A stretch of 41,034 nucleotides of DNA from an uncultured Butyrivibrio sp. (GCA_947168335.1 CAMVLM010000015.1:1-41034), one strand, 5' to 3'. Counted from the stretch's first letter, positions 7,745 through 16,995 are shown. Notes: a model not told the origin generated them from the sequence alone. A program made the numbers and translations.

Positions 7745-8440
7745 TTACAAAATCCGTGCAGGCTTAAAATCAAGATAATCACCTGACACCAGGCTGTATT
7801 TTACACCATTCACATTACCAAGGAGAGAGTCATGAAATCTCTCCTTTCCATGGCAGTGCGCGTATATCACCTGTTCCACTCCGTACGCCTCTGCCATAAA
7901 TGTGAATCTGCTGGTCTTCTCCCACATGGATGTCGGCGGATAGTGGAGAAACATTATATATTTCTCAAAGCCTGCTTCTCTGGCTGCTTCAAAGGATTTC
8001 TTAAGTCTCTTGGCCTCTCTCTCAACAAGCATGTCTGCATGTTCTATTGTATCCAGGCCTTCATAACAGTATCCCTTGGTTCCTACAATTGCATAATCTT
8101 CATAAGGATAAAAATTATTCTGCAAAAACAAAAGCTTACCCTTGAACCTGTCATTTAACATCTGGGTTTTTTTAGCATTCCAGAAATTATCATGATTACC
8201 TCTGATAAGGATTTTCCTACCGGGAAGGGATGAAATAAATTCCAGATCCATCTGACAGTTATCCAGTCCCTTACCCCAGCTGTGATCCCCCACAAGTACA
8301 AGAGTATCATCTTCGCTTATAAGCTTATTACAGTTTTTTTCAATTTTCTTTTCATGGTTTTTCCACACCTTGCCAAAAATGTCCATTGTCTTATCTGACT
8401 GAAACGCAAGGTGCAGATCCCCAAGTGCATATAATGCCAT
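7745..8440 (-). CDS. Calcineurin-like metallophosphoesterase
   Basis: A 231-residue soluble protein with the metallophosphoesterase motifs in order: GDLHL, GDHSWG (usual form GD-[IV]-S-W), RGNHDNFW, FLHYPP and AHCHG. It corresponds to the clostridial group of small phosphohydrolases with a two-metal centre; the natural substrate is unknown. AAGGA lies before the ATG. It begins 15 bases after the lipoprotein gene stop on the same strand, so the two are probably co-transcribed. Nothing appears truncated. Confidence 0.82.
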   Translation of the reverse strand: MALYALGDLHLAFQSDKTMDIFGKVWKNHEKKIEKNCNKLISEDDTLVLVGDHSWGKGLDNCQMDLEFISSLPGRKILIRGNHDNFWNAKKTQMLNDRFKGKLLFLQNNFYPYEDYAIVGTKGYCYEGLDTIEHADMLVEREAKRLKKSFEAAREAGFEKYIMFLHYPPTSMWEKTSRFTFMAEAYGVEQVIYAHCHGKERFHDSLLGNVNGVKYSLVSGDYLDFKPARIL

Positions 8441-8455
8441 TACTTCTTTTCCTTA

Positions 8456-10351
8456 TCAGCCTGCGTATACAAGCTCATCAAAAAGATCATCTATCTTTTT
8501 TCCACCTATTTCTGCAGGATATGTACTGCTGGAATAATTAAGTCTCATATATCTTCCATCTTCAAGTTCCACATCAACATATGTCTTAAGATCAGTGAAG
8601 ACAGGTCTAAGCTTGGTTCCTGCAGGTATAACTGTACCGGGAGAAGTAATCTCTCCATTGTACGTAATGATATCTCCAGAGATTTCTTCCTTTGTCGTAA
8701 TGGAGAACTCATCGCTTATAGATGTAATTTTTCTTCTCTCGTCATTGCACTCAGGCATTCCATCAGTGCCAACATGCCATGAAGTACTTGCAGAAAAAGT
8801 TCCCAGCATATCTGAATACTCTCCAAATCTCATATTATCCGGATTTGTAACCAGTGCCTGAGCATATGCCTGCAATTCAGTTCTTTGTTCACCACAGTAT
8901 GAAAAATATGTCTCACCGACTTCAACCGGTTTCCCTGATGAAACATCAAATACAACCCACTCATTATGGTCATCCAGTCCGTATGTCTGCAGATAGATAT
9001 AATTACGGTTATCATCTGTTTTTACATAGTAAACCTTGATTCCGTCCTCAACATACAGATAGTCAACATCCTGTGATACTGATTCATTATCAATTGTAAG
9101 AGTTACTCCTGTGGCATATTCATAATCACCGTCATAGTACTTATACTCCATATTCAGTGTCTCTAACTGACCATCTCCGTCAATATCAAGCTTTAAATTG
9201 TAGGGCATGCCAATGTCCTGAATAAAGCCTTTTCCCGCTGAAGGCAGATAATTACTGTTAAAAATCTCAGGGTTCTCATTATATCCGATGCAAACATCTG
9301 TTGCTCCGTCTGCATATGATCCAAGTGTGTAAACTGAGAAATAGAAATGTATTCCCTGATTGGTCAGATACCAGTTATAAGGGAAAATATAATTATCCCC
9401 TGTAGAATCCTTCGTATAAGTATCAAGGTTCATGTCAAAGCCCAAAAGCGCATCATCTAAATCAACATATGAATAATCAGGATCCTCAAAACGTGTATCT
9501 GACTCCTGGATTTTTGTCTTAAGAATTCCCCTCAGGGTATCGTTATCAGTATTTAATACATCTCTGATATTAAGTACTTTTCCTGTAGATACATCAAAGT
9601 TCCTGGTATCAATTGTATAATCTCCATGAGCTCCACCCATGTATGTAAATAAATACTTATAGTAGCTTAAAACCTTATCATCTGCTCTCTGAACCCTGAG
9701 TTCCTGTGTGTCAGTATATGCCTGAGAAAAATCACTCTCTTCATACATATTCTTTGCTTCCTCAGTCAAAGAATCATAGCTTGACTGGAAGGTCTTTTTA
9801 GTGTCGTTATATTCATCAATAAGTGCCTTGTTAAGCAGAGGGAATTTATCTGCATAGTCCTTTGTAATCACAATTGACTCATATCTGCCATGATAAAGAT
9901 CAGTATATTTTCCATCATCACTGTATTTGTTCTGAGTATCACCAATAAGCGCATATTCCGGAATACTATCAGCTGAAATATTATTTTCTGCTGTTACTTC
10001 TGTGCTATTATCAGAAGAATCCTTAGCCTCATCTGACGGTCCCAAAGGTACTACCTTCTTAATAATCCCGTCAGCAGCTCCATTTTGAGCATTAGCTGAA
10101 GCTGATCCGGTATCTGAAGATTCTGTACCGGCAGCATTGCTCTGATCCTGATCCGTGGATGCTGCTGCATCTGCTGTGCTCTGAACGTCTGCCTCCTGGT
10201 TATCCTTCTTAGCTTCTTCCATTGCCTTATCTACAATGGTATTCCCCACGCCCTTAAACTTTTCAGTTACTTTTTCCTGAACTTTCTGACTGCAGCCCGT
10301 CATGGAAAATGTCATGACAAGCGCCAGTAAAATACAAACTTTTTTCTTCAT
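8456..10351 (-). CDS. Lipoprotein with DUF3298/PdaC-like (RsiV-type) domain
   Basis: A 631-residue exported protein. The N-terminus is a lipoprotein signal (lysines, hydrophobic stretch, lipobox MTGC with Cys at about residue 20). It is followed by a low-complexity Ala/Ser/Asp/Gln linker (about 35-125) typical of a spacer through the wall. The central domain carries YTYMGGAHG-like sequence (FTYMGGAHGDYTIDTRNFD), the hallmark of DUF3298 and of the extracellular part of RsiV, which binds lysozyme; no deacetylase catalytic domain is seen. The C-terminal part includes DGDGQ, a Ca-binding-like loop, and is otherwise unassigned. The ATG at 10351 has AAAGGGGA upstream, which excludes an earlier in-frame start. 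A cell-envelope sensing or binding role is inference. Confidence 0.75.
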   Translation of the reverse strand: MKKKVCILLALVMTFSMTGCSQKVQEKVTEKFKGVGNTIVDKAMEEAKKDNQEADVQSTADAAASTDQDQSNAAGTESSDTGSASANAQNGAADGIIKKVVPLGPSDEAKDSSDNSTEVTAENNISADSIPEYALIGDTQNKYSDDGKYTDLYHGRYESIVITKDYADKFPLLNKALIDEYNDTKKTFQSSYDSLTEEAKNMYEESDFSQAYTDTQELRVQRADDKVLSYYKYLFTYMGGAHGDYTIDTRNFDVSTGKVLNIRDVLNTDNDTLRGILKTKIQESDTRFEDPDYSYVDLDDALLGFDMNLDTYTKDSTGDNYIFPYNWYLTNQGIHFYFSVYTLGSYADGATDVCIGYNENPEIFNSNYLPSAGKGFIQDIGMPYNLKLDIDGDGQLETLNMEYKYYDGDYEYATGVTLTIDNESVSQDVDYLYVEDGIKVYYVKTDDNRNYIYLQTYGLDDHNEWVVFDVSSGKPVEVGETYFSYCGEQRTELQAYAQALVTNPDNMRFGEYSDMLGTFSASTSWHVGTDGMPECNDERRKITSISDEFSITTKEEISGDIITYNGEITSPGTVIPAGTKLRPVFTDLKTYVDVELEDGRYMRLNYSSSTYPAEIGGKKIDDLFDELVYAG

Positions 10352-10435
10352 AAAACGTCCCCTTTCAAACGATTTCCTCAAGCTATTATACACAATTTTC
10401 TGCAAAAAAGAATAAACGTATGGCTATTTACCAAT

Positions 10436-10472
10436 AAAAAAGGGAAAGCAGCAAAAATATGCCGCCTTCCCG
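10436..10472 (-). terminator. Terminator of the polyphosphate operon
   Basis: On the minus strand GGGAAGGCGGC pairs with GCTGCTTTCCC (11 bp with two G-U wobbles), followed by a run of six T. It lies just after the small acidic protein gene. Confidence 0.8.
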
Positions 10473-10503
10473 ATACATTTTTAAACAAATCCAGCTTCTT
10501 GCT

Positions 10504-10758
10504 TCAGCCCTCAACAATAAGATATCTTCCGTCTCCTATATCAAATACCTCAGCTGCTTCAAGCACATCACCTTCACCCGGATCCATGCCCTCATCCTCA
10601 AAATATTCCTCGACTTCTTCCGGTGATTCCACAACAACAGCCATACAATCCTCTAAAAAAGCTTCCGCTTCCTCAAGACTGTCTGCCACCGGTTCACTAA
10701 AGAGCTGTCCCTGATTTTCAAGAAAACAATTCAGCACGGCATCATCATATTCATGCAT
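10504..10758 (-). CDS. Small acidic protein of unknown function
   Basis: An 84-residue, strongly acidic protein (about a third Glu plus Asp) with no Lys. It has the pattern of a compact alpha/beta protein: LEEAEAFLEDCMAVVVES, EEVEEYFEDEGMD and a final EVFDIGDGRYLIVEG. I do not recognise a characterised family. It lies 45 bases after maf on the same strand and is the last gene before the operon terminator, so it is probably made with polyphosphate genes. The ribosome site is weak (GTGAG). The regular residue pattern and conserved-looking ending argue that it is a real gene. Confidence 0.65.
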   Translation of the reverse strand: MHEYDDAVLNCFLENQGQLFSEPVADSLEEAEAFLEDCMAVVVESPEEVEEYFEDEGMDPGEGDVLEAAEVFDIGDGRYLIVEG

Positions 10759-10803
10759 AATCTGCTCACTTTCCCGCAGGTCGATGTGGAATCAACATGC
10801 GCA

Positions 10804-11394
10804 CTAAATTAAATGATTTTTCTTCATCTCCTGATAAAGTCTCGAAACCGGAAGTCCAACAACATTGTTGTAATCCCCGGTTATTCCCTTTACATATTTG
10901 CCGAAGATTCCCTGGATTCCATACGCACCCGCTTTATCATAGGGTTCATCCGTATCCAGATATGCATTTATCTCATCATCATCCATCTGATAAACCTCAA
11001 CATCCGTGCATTCATGGAATGTAAAGCTTTTACTGCTTTCATTATTTCCATATATAACCGTTACTCCGGTATAAACCTGATGGAGGTCACCCTGGATGCT
11101 TCTGATCATTTCTTCTGCATCACTTCTGTCCTTTGGCTTTCCTAGAATCTTCTCACTATATGATACAACGGTATCCGAGCCAATTACAACGAGGGTGTCT
11201 GTATTATCTCTTAAAAGTTTATGAAAAATCTCTTTAGCTTTTTGCTCTGATAAAGAGCATACCACCTCAGAAGGAACAGTGCTTTCGATTATTTCCTCCC
11301 CTGTAGCGGGAATTATTTCAAATTCAAAGCCAAGGCTTCCAAGTAACTCTTTCCTTCTTGGTGAGCCTGAAGCCAGGATGTATCTGTAATTCAT
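10804..11394 (-). CDS. maf: Maf nucleoside triphosphate pyrophosphatase
   Basis: The 196-residue protein begins YILASGSPRRKELL, the Maf phosphate-binding signature, and continues with IGSDTVVSY, LGKPKDRSDAEEM, VYTGVTV, DEPYDKAGAYGIQG and NNVVGLPVSRL, covering the whole family length. Maf proteins hydrolyse non-canonical or canonical NTPs to NMP and pyrophosphate, acting as house-cleaning enzymes and affecting septation in Bacillus. GAGG precedes the ATG. It follows ppk after about 105 bases and precedes the small acidic gene, in what looks like one leftward operon. Confidence 0.92.
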   Translation of the reverse strand: MNYRYILASGSPRRKELLGSLGFEFEIIPATGEEIIESTVPSEVVCSLSEQKAKEIFHKLLRDNTDTLVVIGSDTVVSYSEKILGKPKDRSDAEEMIRSIQGDLHQVYTGVTVIYGNNESSKSFTFHECTDVEVYQMDDDEINAYLDTDEPYDKAGAYGIQGIFGKYVKGITGDYNNVVGLPVSRLYQEMKKNHLI

Positions 11395-11500
11395 AAAAAC
11401 CTCGTGTGCCGCTTTTTATAGTCCATGATCGTCTCTGTATTCAGGCTCAAAGACTCTGCTCTCTGTGATATCCCTTGGTCTTGCCTGATCAGTAGCTTCT

Positions 11501-13573
11501 CTACCAAACAGTTTCTGGGAGTTCAGAGCATCTTCTGTTGACCTTGACGTATTCACCCTTTTCATTCATTACATGAGCTTTAACATTATCTCTTAACTCA
11601 CAGTCAAGAATATGCCACAGTTTTTCTCTAAGCGTCGGATTTTCAACAGGGAACATGATCTCAACACGTCTCTCGAGGTTTCTCGGCATCCAGTCAGCAC
11701 TGGATGCGTAGTACTCTGGACTGCCGCCGTTTTCAAAATAGAAAATACGACTGTGTTCTAGGAAATTACCTACTATTGACTTAACCGTTATATTATCACT
11801 GACACCTTTGATCCCTGTTCTTAAGCAACAGATTCCGCGGACAATAAGATCAATCCTGACGCCCGCATTGCTTGCTTCATAAAGTGCTGCGATAACATCC
11901 TTGTGACAGATTGAATTCATCTTTGCAACAATATGCGCAGGCTCTCCTGCCCTTGCATGATCTGCTTCTCTGTGAATAAGGTCCAGAATTCTGTCCTTAA
12001 GCCACAAAGGAGCAATTGTCAGCTTATTCCATGCCAGCGGTTCTGAATAACCGGAAAGCATGTTAAATACAGCGGTTGCATCCTCGCCGTAAGCTTCTGC
12101 ACATGTAAACATGCCAACGTCTGTATATAACTTGGCTGTGGAATCATTATAGTTACCTGTTGCAAGGTGAACATAACGTCTGATTCCGTCCTCTTCCTTA
12201 CGAACAACGAGTGTTATTTTGCTATGAGTCTTCAATCCCTTCAGACCATAAATAACGTGACAGCCTGCTTTCTCAAGCATCTTAGCCCATACGATATTGT
12301 TTTCCTCATCGAATCTGGCCTTAAGCTCAACCAGAACCGAAACCTGCTTGCCGTTATCTGCGGCCTTGGCAAGAGCTGCAATAATAGGTGAATTACCACT
12401 TACTCGATACAGTGTCTGTTTAATTGCCAGAACCTGCGGGTCAGTTGCCGCTGTCTCGACAAACCTGACTACCGGATCAAAGCTTTCATAAGGGTGATGC
12501 ATTAAAATATCACCCTCTCTTATACACTCAAAGATATTTCTGTCGGCAGGAAGCTGAACAACAGCTGCAGGGCTGTCATAGCCGTGTTCTTTGAGATAAT
12601 CGAATCCCTCCATGCCATACATTTTCATCAGGAATGTCAGATCCAAAGGTCCGTCTATTGTGTAGATTTCTCTCTCTTCTACACCAAGTTCACCTGTTAT
12701 TATTTTAAGAAGTCTTTTATCAAAGCCCTTCTCGATTTCCAGTCTGATAGCCTGTCCCCACTGACGGCGTTTAAGCTGTTTCTCGATTTCCTTCAAAAGA
12801 TCTTCAGCCTCGTCCTCATCGATGGACAGATCGGCATTTCTTCCTACCCTGAAAGGATAGCAGCAGACAATATCATAATTAAGGAACAGCTTATGGATAT
12901 TTCTCTGAATTATCTGCTCAAGAAGCATTACCTTTCTTACACCGCTGCTCTCGGGAATCTCCATAATTCTCGGAAGAACTGAAGGAACCTGTACCATGGC
13001 AAGTTCAAGGTCGTCACCTTCCTCTTTTCCTTTTACAAGGGCTCCGATATTCAGTGTCTTGTTTCTGATCAGCGGAAATGGTCTTGAAGAATCAACTGCC
13101 ATGGGAGTAAGAACAGGATAAACAAAATCATCAAAATAGCGGTCGATATACTCGCCTTCATCCTCTGTAAGCTTCTTATAATCCTGAACTACCTCAATAC
13201 CATTCTCCTTAAGTCCCGGCAATAACAAACGATTGTATATCTGATACTGCTGATTTACAAAATCATGCACTGCATCAGTGACAGCGTCCAGCTGCTGCTT
13301 TGGTGACATTCCCGCTATATCCGGCTTTTTGTAGCCCGCATGGATCATATCTTTAAGTGATGCAACCCTGACCATGAAAAACTCATCAAGATTGCTGGCT
13401 GTAATACTCAGAAATTTAAGCTTTTCAAAAAACGGATTACTCTTATCCCTGGCTTCAGAAAGACATCTCTCATTAAACTGAAGCCAGCTGAGTTCACGAT
13501 TTATATAATAATCATCATTGTAAAAATTGATGTGGTCAGGTGTTTTTGAAGTCTGATTTTTCTTTCCTGCCAT
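11501..13573 (-). CDS. ppk: Polyphosphate kinase 1
   Basis: A 690-residue full-length PPK1. The N-terminal domain has YINRELSWLQFNERCL; later come NLDEFFMVRV, VDSSRPFP and PYESFDPVVRF. The catalytic phospho-acceptor His is His450 in GLKTHSKITLVV, with VHLATGNYN shortly after and VRGICCLR in the second phospholipase-D-like domain; EHSRIFYFENGG is also present. The enzyme reversibly transfers the ATP gamma-phosphate to polyphosphate chains in the cytoplasm. It lies 34 bases after ppx, the reverse order to many proteobacterial ppk-ppx operons, and GAGG precedes its ATG. The last residues are unremarkable and the gene appears intact. Confidence 0.95.
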   Translation of the reverse strand: MAGKKNQTSKTPDHINFYNDDYYINRELSWLQFNERCLSEARDKSNPFFEKLKFLSITASNLDEFFMVRVASLKDMIHAGYKKPDIAGMSPKQQLDAVTDAVHDFVNQQYQIYNRLLLPGLKENGIEVVQDYKKLTEDEGEYIDRYFDDFVYPVLTPMAVDSSRPFPLIRNKTLNIGALVKGKEEGDDLELAMVQVPSVLPRIMEIPESSGVRKVMLLEQIIQRNIHKLFLNYDIVCCYPFRVGRNADLSIDEDEAEDLLKEIEKQLKRRQWGQAIRLEIEKGFDKRLLKIITGELGVEEREIYTIDGPLDLTFLMKMYGMEGFDYLKEHGYDSPAAVVQLPADRNIFECIREGDILMHHPYESFDPVVRFVETAATDPQVLAIKQTLYRVSGNSPIIAALAKAADNGKQVSVLVELKARFDEENNIVWAKMLEKAGCHVIYGLKGLKTHSKITLVVRKEEDGIRRYVHLATGNYNDSTAKLYTDVGMFTCAEAYGEDATAVFNMLSGYSEPLAWNKLTIAPLWLKDRILDLIHREADHARAGEPAHIVAKMNSICHKDVIAALYEASNAGVRIDLIVRGICCLRTGIKGVSDNITVKSIVGNFLEHSRIFYFENGGSPEYYASSADWMPRNLERRVEIMFPVENPTLREKLWHILDCELRDNVKAHVMNEKGEYVKVNRRCSELPETVW

Positions 13574-13607
13574 GCTCTTTCCTCACTTTCAGCTTTTATA
13601 ATATCAA

Positions 13608-15158
13608 TTATCTGGCCTGTCTCTTCTGTCTGATAACCGGTTTAATTCCGTAAACCTGTTCAAAGAAGTCTGCTCTTGCTCCGAACAGACCACGCTCCAG
13701 CGAAATGTCCGCCATGGTATCAACCGTTATTTCCAGTTCGTTATCCTTAACGGAAACCTTAACATTCTTGAATTTTTCCTTATGAGTTCTGTCAAGTCCG
13801 TTAGCAAGTCTCAGAATGGCTGTAAGCTTGGCAATAGTCAGATATGCATCATGATCAATACCTCTGAACCTGTAACCTCCATCCTTGAAATACTCAAAAT
13901 CATCATGATTAAATCTCACAACGTTTGCCACGATCGCTCTCTCAATATGTGACACTCCTATGATCTCAGTGGACATAATGATGTTGTAGGAACAATCTCC
14001 CAGATTAACCATGCTTATATATTTTCCACAGTCATGAAGTATGGTACACAACTGTAATAACAATCGTTCTCTTTTTCCAAGGCCATGTATTCTCTTAAGA
14101 CTGTCAAAAATACTAAGTGCTATTGTCTGTAGTGTTTCAGATCTTGATTTACTTCCCATGTATCTGTTGGAGATATTCTGTGCACAGGCTACAATATCCT
14201 GTTCGAAGTCATGGGTAGTCTTTATATACTTCTTTCTCTCAGCATATTCATATGCAATACCGTCACAAAGAACTCCTCCAGGAGCCCAAATGGTCTCGGT
14301 CTTTAATGCATTACAGATGTTACTTACAAGAAGTCCCGACACATATATCAGCGGCAGATTATCCTGGGGCAATCCCAATTCTTTGGAAGTCTCTGCCATA
14401 GACCTTTTGGTAATGCCTGAGAAATAATCCACAAATGCTCCTGCCTTGGCATAACCCTGTTTATCCATACCCAGCTTAACCCTTTTCAAAACAGGTGCTA
14501 CATAATCATCAAGCAGGATAATATTCTGCACCTTTTTGTCCTTCAGATGCATCTTGATAAATACAGCAAGCTGAGATTCAACAAGTTCCTGCATAAGTGC
14601 AGGATATTTGCTGTATCCTGCCTGAACGCTCCTCAATGTGGAATGAAGTCTCAGGACACCGAGTCTTAGCTGCTGCGTAGTAACAAGAGTGTCGTTATCG
14701 AACAGTGAAATCTGAATACTTCCACCACCTACATCAACTATGGCAGTAGGCTTTTCCAGGAAGCTTGAAAATTCATCATTATTAAGGGCTACTGCTTTAT
14801 AATCAAGGAACCTCTGCTCTGAGTTACTGAGAATATCAATCTCTATTCCGGTTCTCTGTCTTAAAAGCTCAAGAACTGTATCTATGGCTCTGGTCTCTCT
14901 CATGGCACTTGTTCCGTAGGCCTGATATCTGCTTACACCATAGCCATCCATTATCTTGCCATACTCATTGAGGATTCTTATAAGCTCATCCATATGAGTT
15001 GACGATATCTGCCCCGTAGCATAGGTCTCCGTTCCAAGATCGATCCTGTGCCTTACATGATCAATCTCCTTAACGCCCTTCTTCGGGGACATTTCAAAAA
15101 TCTTCATCTCAAGTTCATATGAACCAAGGTCAACCGCTGCAAATAAGTCCACTGCCAT
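13608..15158 (-). CDS. ppx: Ppx/GppA exopolyphosphatase with C-terminal HD-like domain
   Basis: The 516-residue protein has the sugar-kinase/HSP70-like fold motifs AAVDLGSYELEMKIFEM (phosphate 1 loop), YGTSAMRETR, and AIVDVGGGSIQISLF (phosphate 2 loop). The last third has HD-type motifs, notably LHDCGKYI, SHIERAIVANVVRFNH and LTAILRLANGLDRTH, as in long Ppx/GppA enzymes. Family members release phosphate from polyphosphate ends and some hydrolyse pppGpp. The gene begins 21 bases after the chorismate mutase-DUF815 gene and runs into ppk, so polyphosphate synthesis and breakdown are co-encoded. Which substrate dominates is not visible. Confidence 0.9.
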   Translation of the reverse strand: MAVDLFAAVDLGSYELEMKIFEMSPKKGVKEIDHVRHRIDLGTETYATGQISSTHMDELIRILNEYGKIMDGYGVSRYQAYGTSAMRETRAIDTVLELLRQRTGIEIDILSNSEQRFLDYKAVALNNDEFSSFLEKPTAIVDVGGGSIQISLFDNDTLVTTQQLRLGVLRLHSTLRSVQAGYSKYPALMQELVESQLAVFIKMHLKDKKVQNIILLDDYVAPVLKRVKLGMDKQGYAKAGAFVDYFSGITKRSMAETSKELGLPQDNLPLIYVSGLLVSNICNALKTETIWAPGGVLCDGIAYEYAERKKYIKTTHDFEQDIVACAQNISNRYMGSKSRSETLQTIALSIFDSLKRIHGLGKRERLLLQLCTILHDCGKYISMVNLGDCSYNIIMSTEIIGVSHIERAIVANVVRFNHDDFEYFKDGGYRFRGIDHDAYLTIAKLTAILRLANGLDRTHKEKFKNVKVSVKDNELEITVDTMADISLERGLFGARADFFEQVYGIKPVIRQKRQAR

Positions 15159-15179
15159 AAGAATGCTGCCCTTTCTTTT

Positions 15180-16814
15180 TTATATCTGTCCTAAAAGATG
15201 ATCAATAAACTGCTGTGCTGTGCGTCCTGACAATCCTCCGTGGCTCATTTCCCACTTTTGGGCTTCAGCAACAAGAACGCTTTCATCCATCTCTATGCCT
15301 TCCCTTTTGGCAAGAGTTCTGACAATTTCATCAAATTCTTTCTTTTCAGGTGCTCCGAAGTATATGGTTACACCAAATCTGTTTGCGAGAGACAACTTCT
15401 CCTGAACTGTATCATTCCTGTGAAGGTCATCATCAAGCACTGCAGGCTTATCCTTAAAGCTCTCTCTTATCAGATGTCTTCTGTTGGAGGTTGCATAAAT
15501 AAGTACATTCTCGGGCTTCTTCTCAAGTCCGCCCTCGATGACTGCCTTCAGATACTTGTAATCTGTCTCGAATTCCTCAAAGCTAAGATCATCCATATAG
15601 ATTATGAATTTGTAATTTCTGCCCTTGATCTGAGCAATAACATCATTAAGATCCTTGAACTGGTGCTTATATACTTCAATTATTCTAAGTCCCTTGTCAT
15701 AGTACTCATTGGCGATAGCCTTGATACATGATGACTTACCGGTTCCTGCATCACCATATAGGAGACAGTTATTTGCCTTTTTCCCTGCAACAAAAGCATC
15801 GGTATTCTCTATAAGCTTCTGTTTGGCAATCTCATAACCAACGAGGTCCTTAAGCTGGACATGTCTGATATTCCTTATGGGTTCGATTCTTGTTTCATCA
15901 TCAACATGTCTTATTCTGAATGCCTTATGAAGACCAAATTTACCTACACCATACTGGCCGTAAAATGAAGCAAGTTCATCAAGCATCTCCTCAGCATCCT
16001 TGCAGGCTGAAAGTGTATCAGCAAGCTCGCATATGCGGTCTCTTACCCTGGTGTTGTAAATCTTACTTTTTATCTCACCTGCCTGATAATCCAGTAAAAC
16101 AGAAAACTCGGGCACATGAAGCCTTTTTGTCATTTCAGAGAAATCAATATCAAACCATTTCTTGAATCGCTTTAAATCACAGAGAGCAAGATCTCTCAAT
16201 GAGCCGCCCATCTCGCCGCGAATCTCCGTCGCATGGCTGTAGGCATTCTCGTCTGACACAAGAAGCAGAGTCAAAAAGCAATGCCAAAGATTACCATAGA
16301 AGCCTCTTCTAGCGGATTCGTTTATAAGAATATTCATAGCCTCATGAATAAGAGCTATCTGTTCGTCATTGCTGTATACCTCTGACGCCTTCTTAGCATC
16401 AGCAAGAAGAATAAGTATATCCCTTAAATAGCTCTGGTCCTCGGTGGCATTTCTGAAAAGAATAAGTTCGTCATCCCCTACTATTTCATCACTGTATGCA
16501 AGTATGGAAGCAGGATCACCGGATGCGCCGTCATCAACGATGCCCTTGTCTGCAAGTCTCATGTATTGACTCTTCCTGCTCACTTCCATTATCTTTTCAA
16601 AAAGCTCGCCGACATATTCCTTGTTTTTTTCTTCCTTTGCCAGGCTCTGAACCTTCTGCAGCTTGATATTTTCACGTTCCCTGTCAAATACGTTCTTGCC
16701 GTTTTCAATCTTGTAGTCGGCAATCTTCTGAGCCACATCCATTCGGCTCTCTATGAGATCGACCAGTTTCTCATCAATCTCATCAATATTCTCTCTTAAC
16801 TCGTCTAAATTCAT
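15180..16814 (-). CDS. Chorismate mutase (AroQ) domain fused to DUF815 AAA+ ATPase
   Basis: One uninterrupted 544-residue chain. Residues 1-88 are an all-helical AroQ chorismate mutase: Arg7, Arg24, Lys35, Asp44, Arg47, Glu48, Ser79 and Gln83 line up with the E. coli catalytic set Arg11, Arg28, Lys39, Asp48, Arg51, Glu52, Ser84 and Gln88, so activity is plausible. After a Gly/Ala/Asp linker (about 90-105), the rest is DUF815: a helical region, then Walker A GDAGTGKS (354-361), Walker B IIYMDD (404-409), sensor-like ATSNRRHL and a C-terminal GLSGRTAQQF. DUF815 ATPases have no settled function. The ATG at 16814 has GGAG 10 bases upstream; an ATG six codons earlier overlaps that site. It heads the ppx-ppk-maf operon. 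An unrelated helical fold mimicking AroQ is possible but unlikely given the residue match. Confidence 0.85.
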   Translation of the reverse strand: MNLDELRENIDEIDEKLVDLIESRMDVAQKIADYKIENGKNVFDRERENIKLQKVQSLAKEEKNKEYVGELFEKIMEVSRKSQYMRLADKGIVDDGASGDPASILAYSDEIVGDDELILFRNATEDQSYLRDILILLADAKKASEVYSNDEQIALIHEAMNILINESARRGFYGNLWHCFLTLLLVSDENAYSHATEIRGEMGGSLRDLALCDLKRFKKWFDIDFSEMTKRLHVPEFSVLLDYQAGEIKSKIYNTRVRDRICELADTLSACKDAEEMLDELASFYGQYGVGKFGLHKAFRIRHVDDETRIEPIRNIRHVQLKDLVGYEIAKQKLIENTDAFVAGKKANNCLLYGDAGTGKSSCIKAIANEYYDKGLRIIEVYKHQFKDLNDVIAQIKGRNYKFIIYMDDLSFEEFETDYKYLKAVIEGGLEKKPENVLIYATSNRRHLIRESFKDKPAVLDDDLHRNDTVQEKLSLANRFGVTIYFGAPEKKEFDEIVRTLAKREGIEMDESVLVAEAQKWEMSHGGLSGRTAQQFIDHLLGQI

Positions 16815-16843
16815 AATTAGTATTCTCCACACATTTTACTAAC

Positions 16844-16852
16844 ATAATATCA
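16844..16852 (-). promoter_or_regulatory. Extended -10 promoter of the polyphosphate operon
   Basis: On the minus strand TGATATTAT lies about 35 bases before the ATG of the fusion gene; the -35 is poor. It is back to back with the promoter of the rightward DUF5050-type gene. Confidence 0.4.
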
Positions 16853-16934
16853 CAACTGCGCCATTTTAGACACTTTTCGTGTACATAAATAAAAATAAAA
16901 ATACACTAAATTTAAGTAAAAACCTGAAAATACA

Positions 16935-16943
16935 TGATATACT
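16935..16943 (+). promoter_or_regulatory. Extended -10 promoter of the DUF5050-type gene
   Basis: TGATATACT about 53 bases before the ATG; no clear -35 hexamer. Confidence 0.4.
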
Positions 16944-16995
16944 TTAATCAGGATTAATGGCGTCTATTTGTACTTATAATAAAAGGGACAAAAAT

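Noticed and set aside
8456..10351. Peptidoglycan deacetylase (PdaC) function for the large lipoprotein
   Set aside because: Only the DUF3298-like part is seen; no NodB-type catalytic motifs are present.
10797..11145. Open frames opposite maf
   Set aside because: They are antisense to a well-supported gene, lack ribosome sites and have no family-like sequence.
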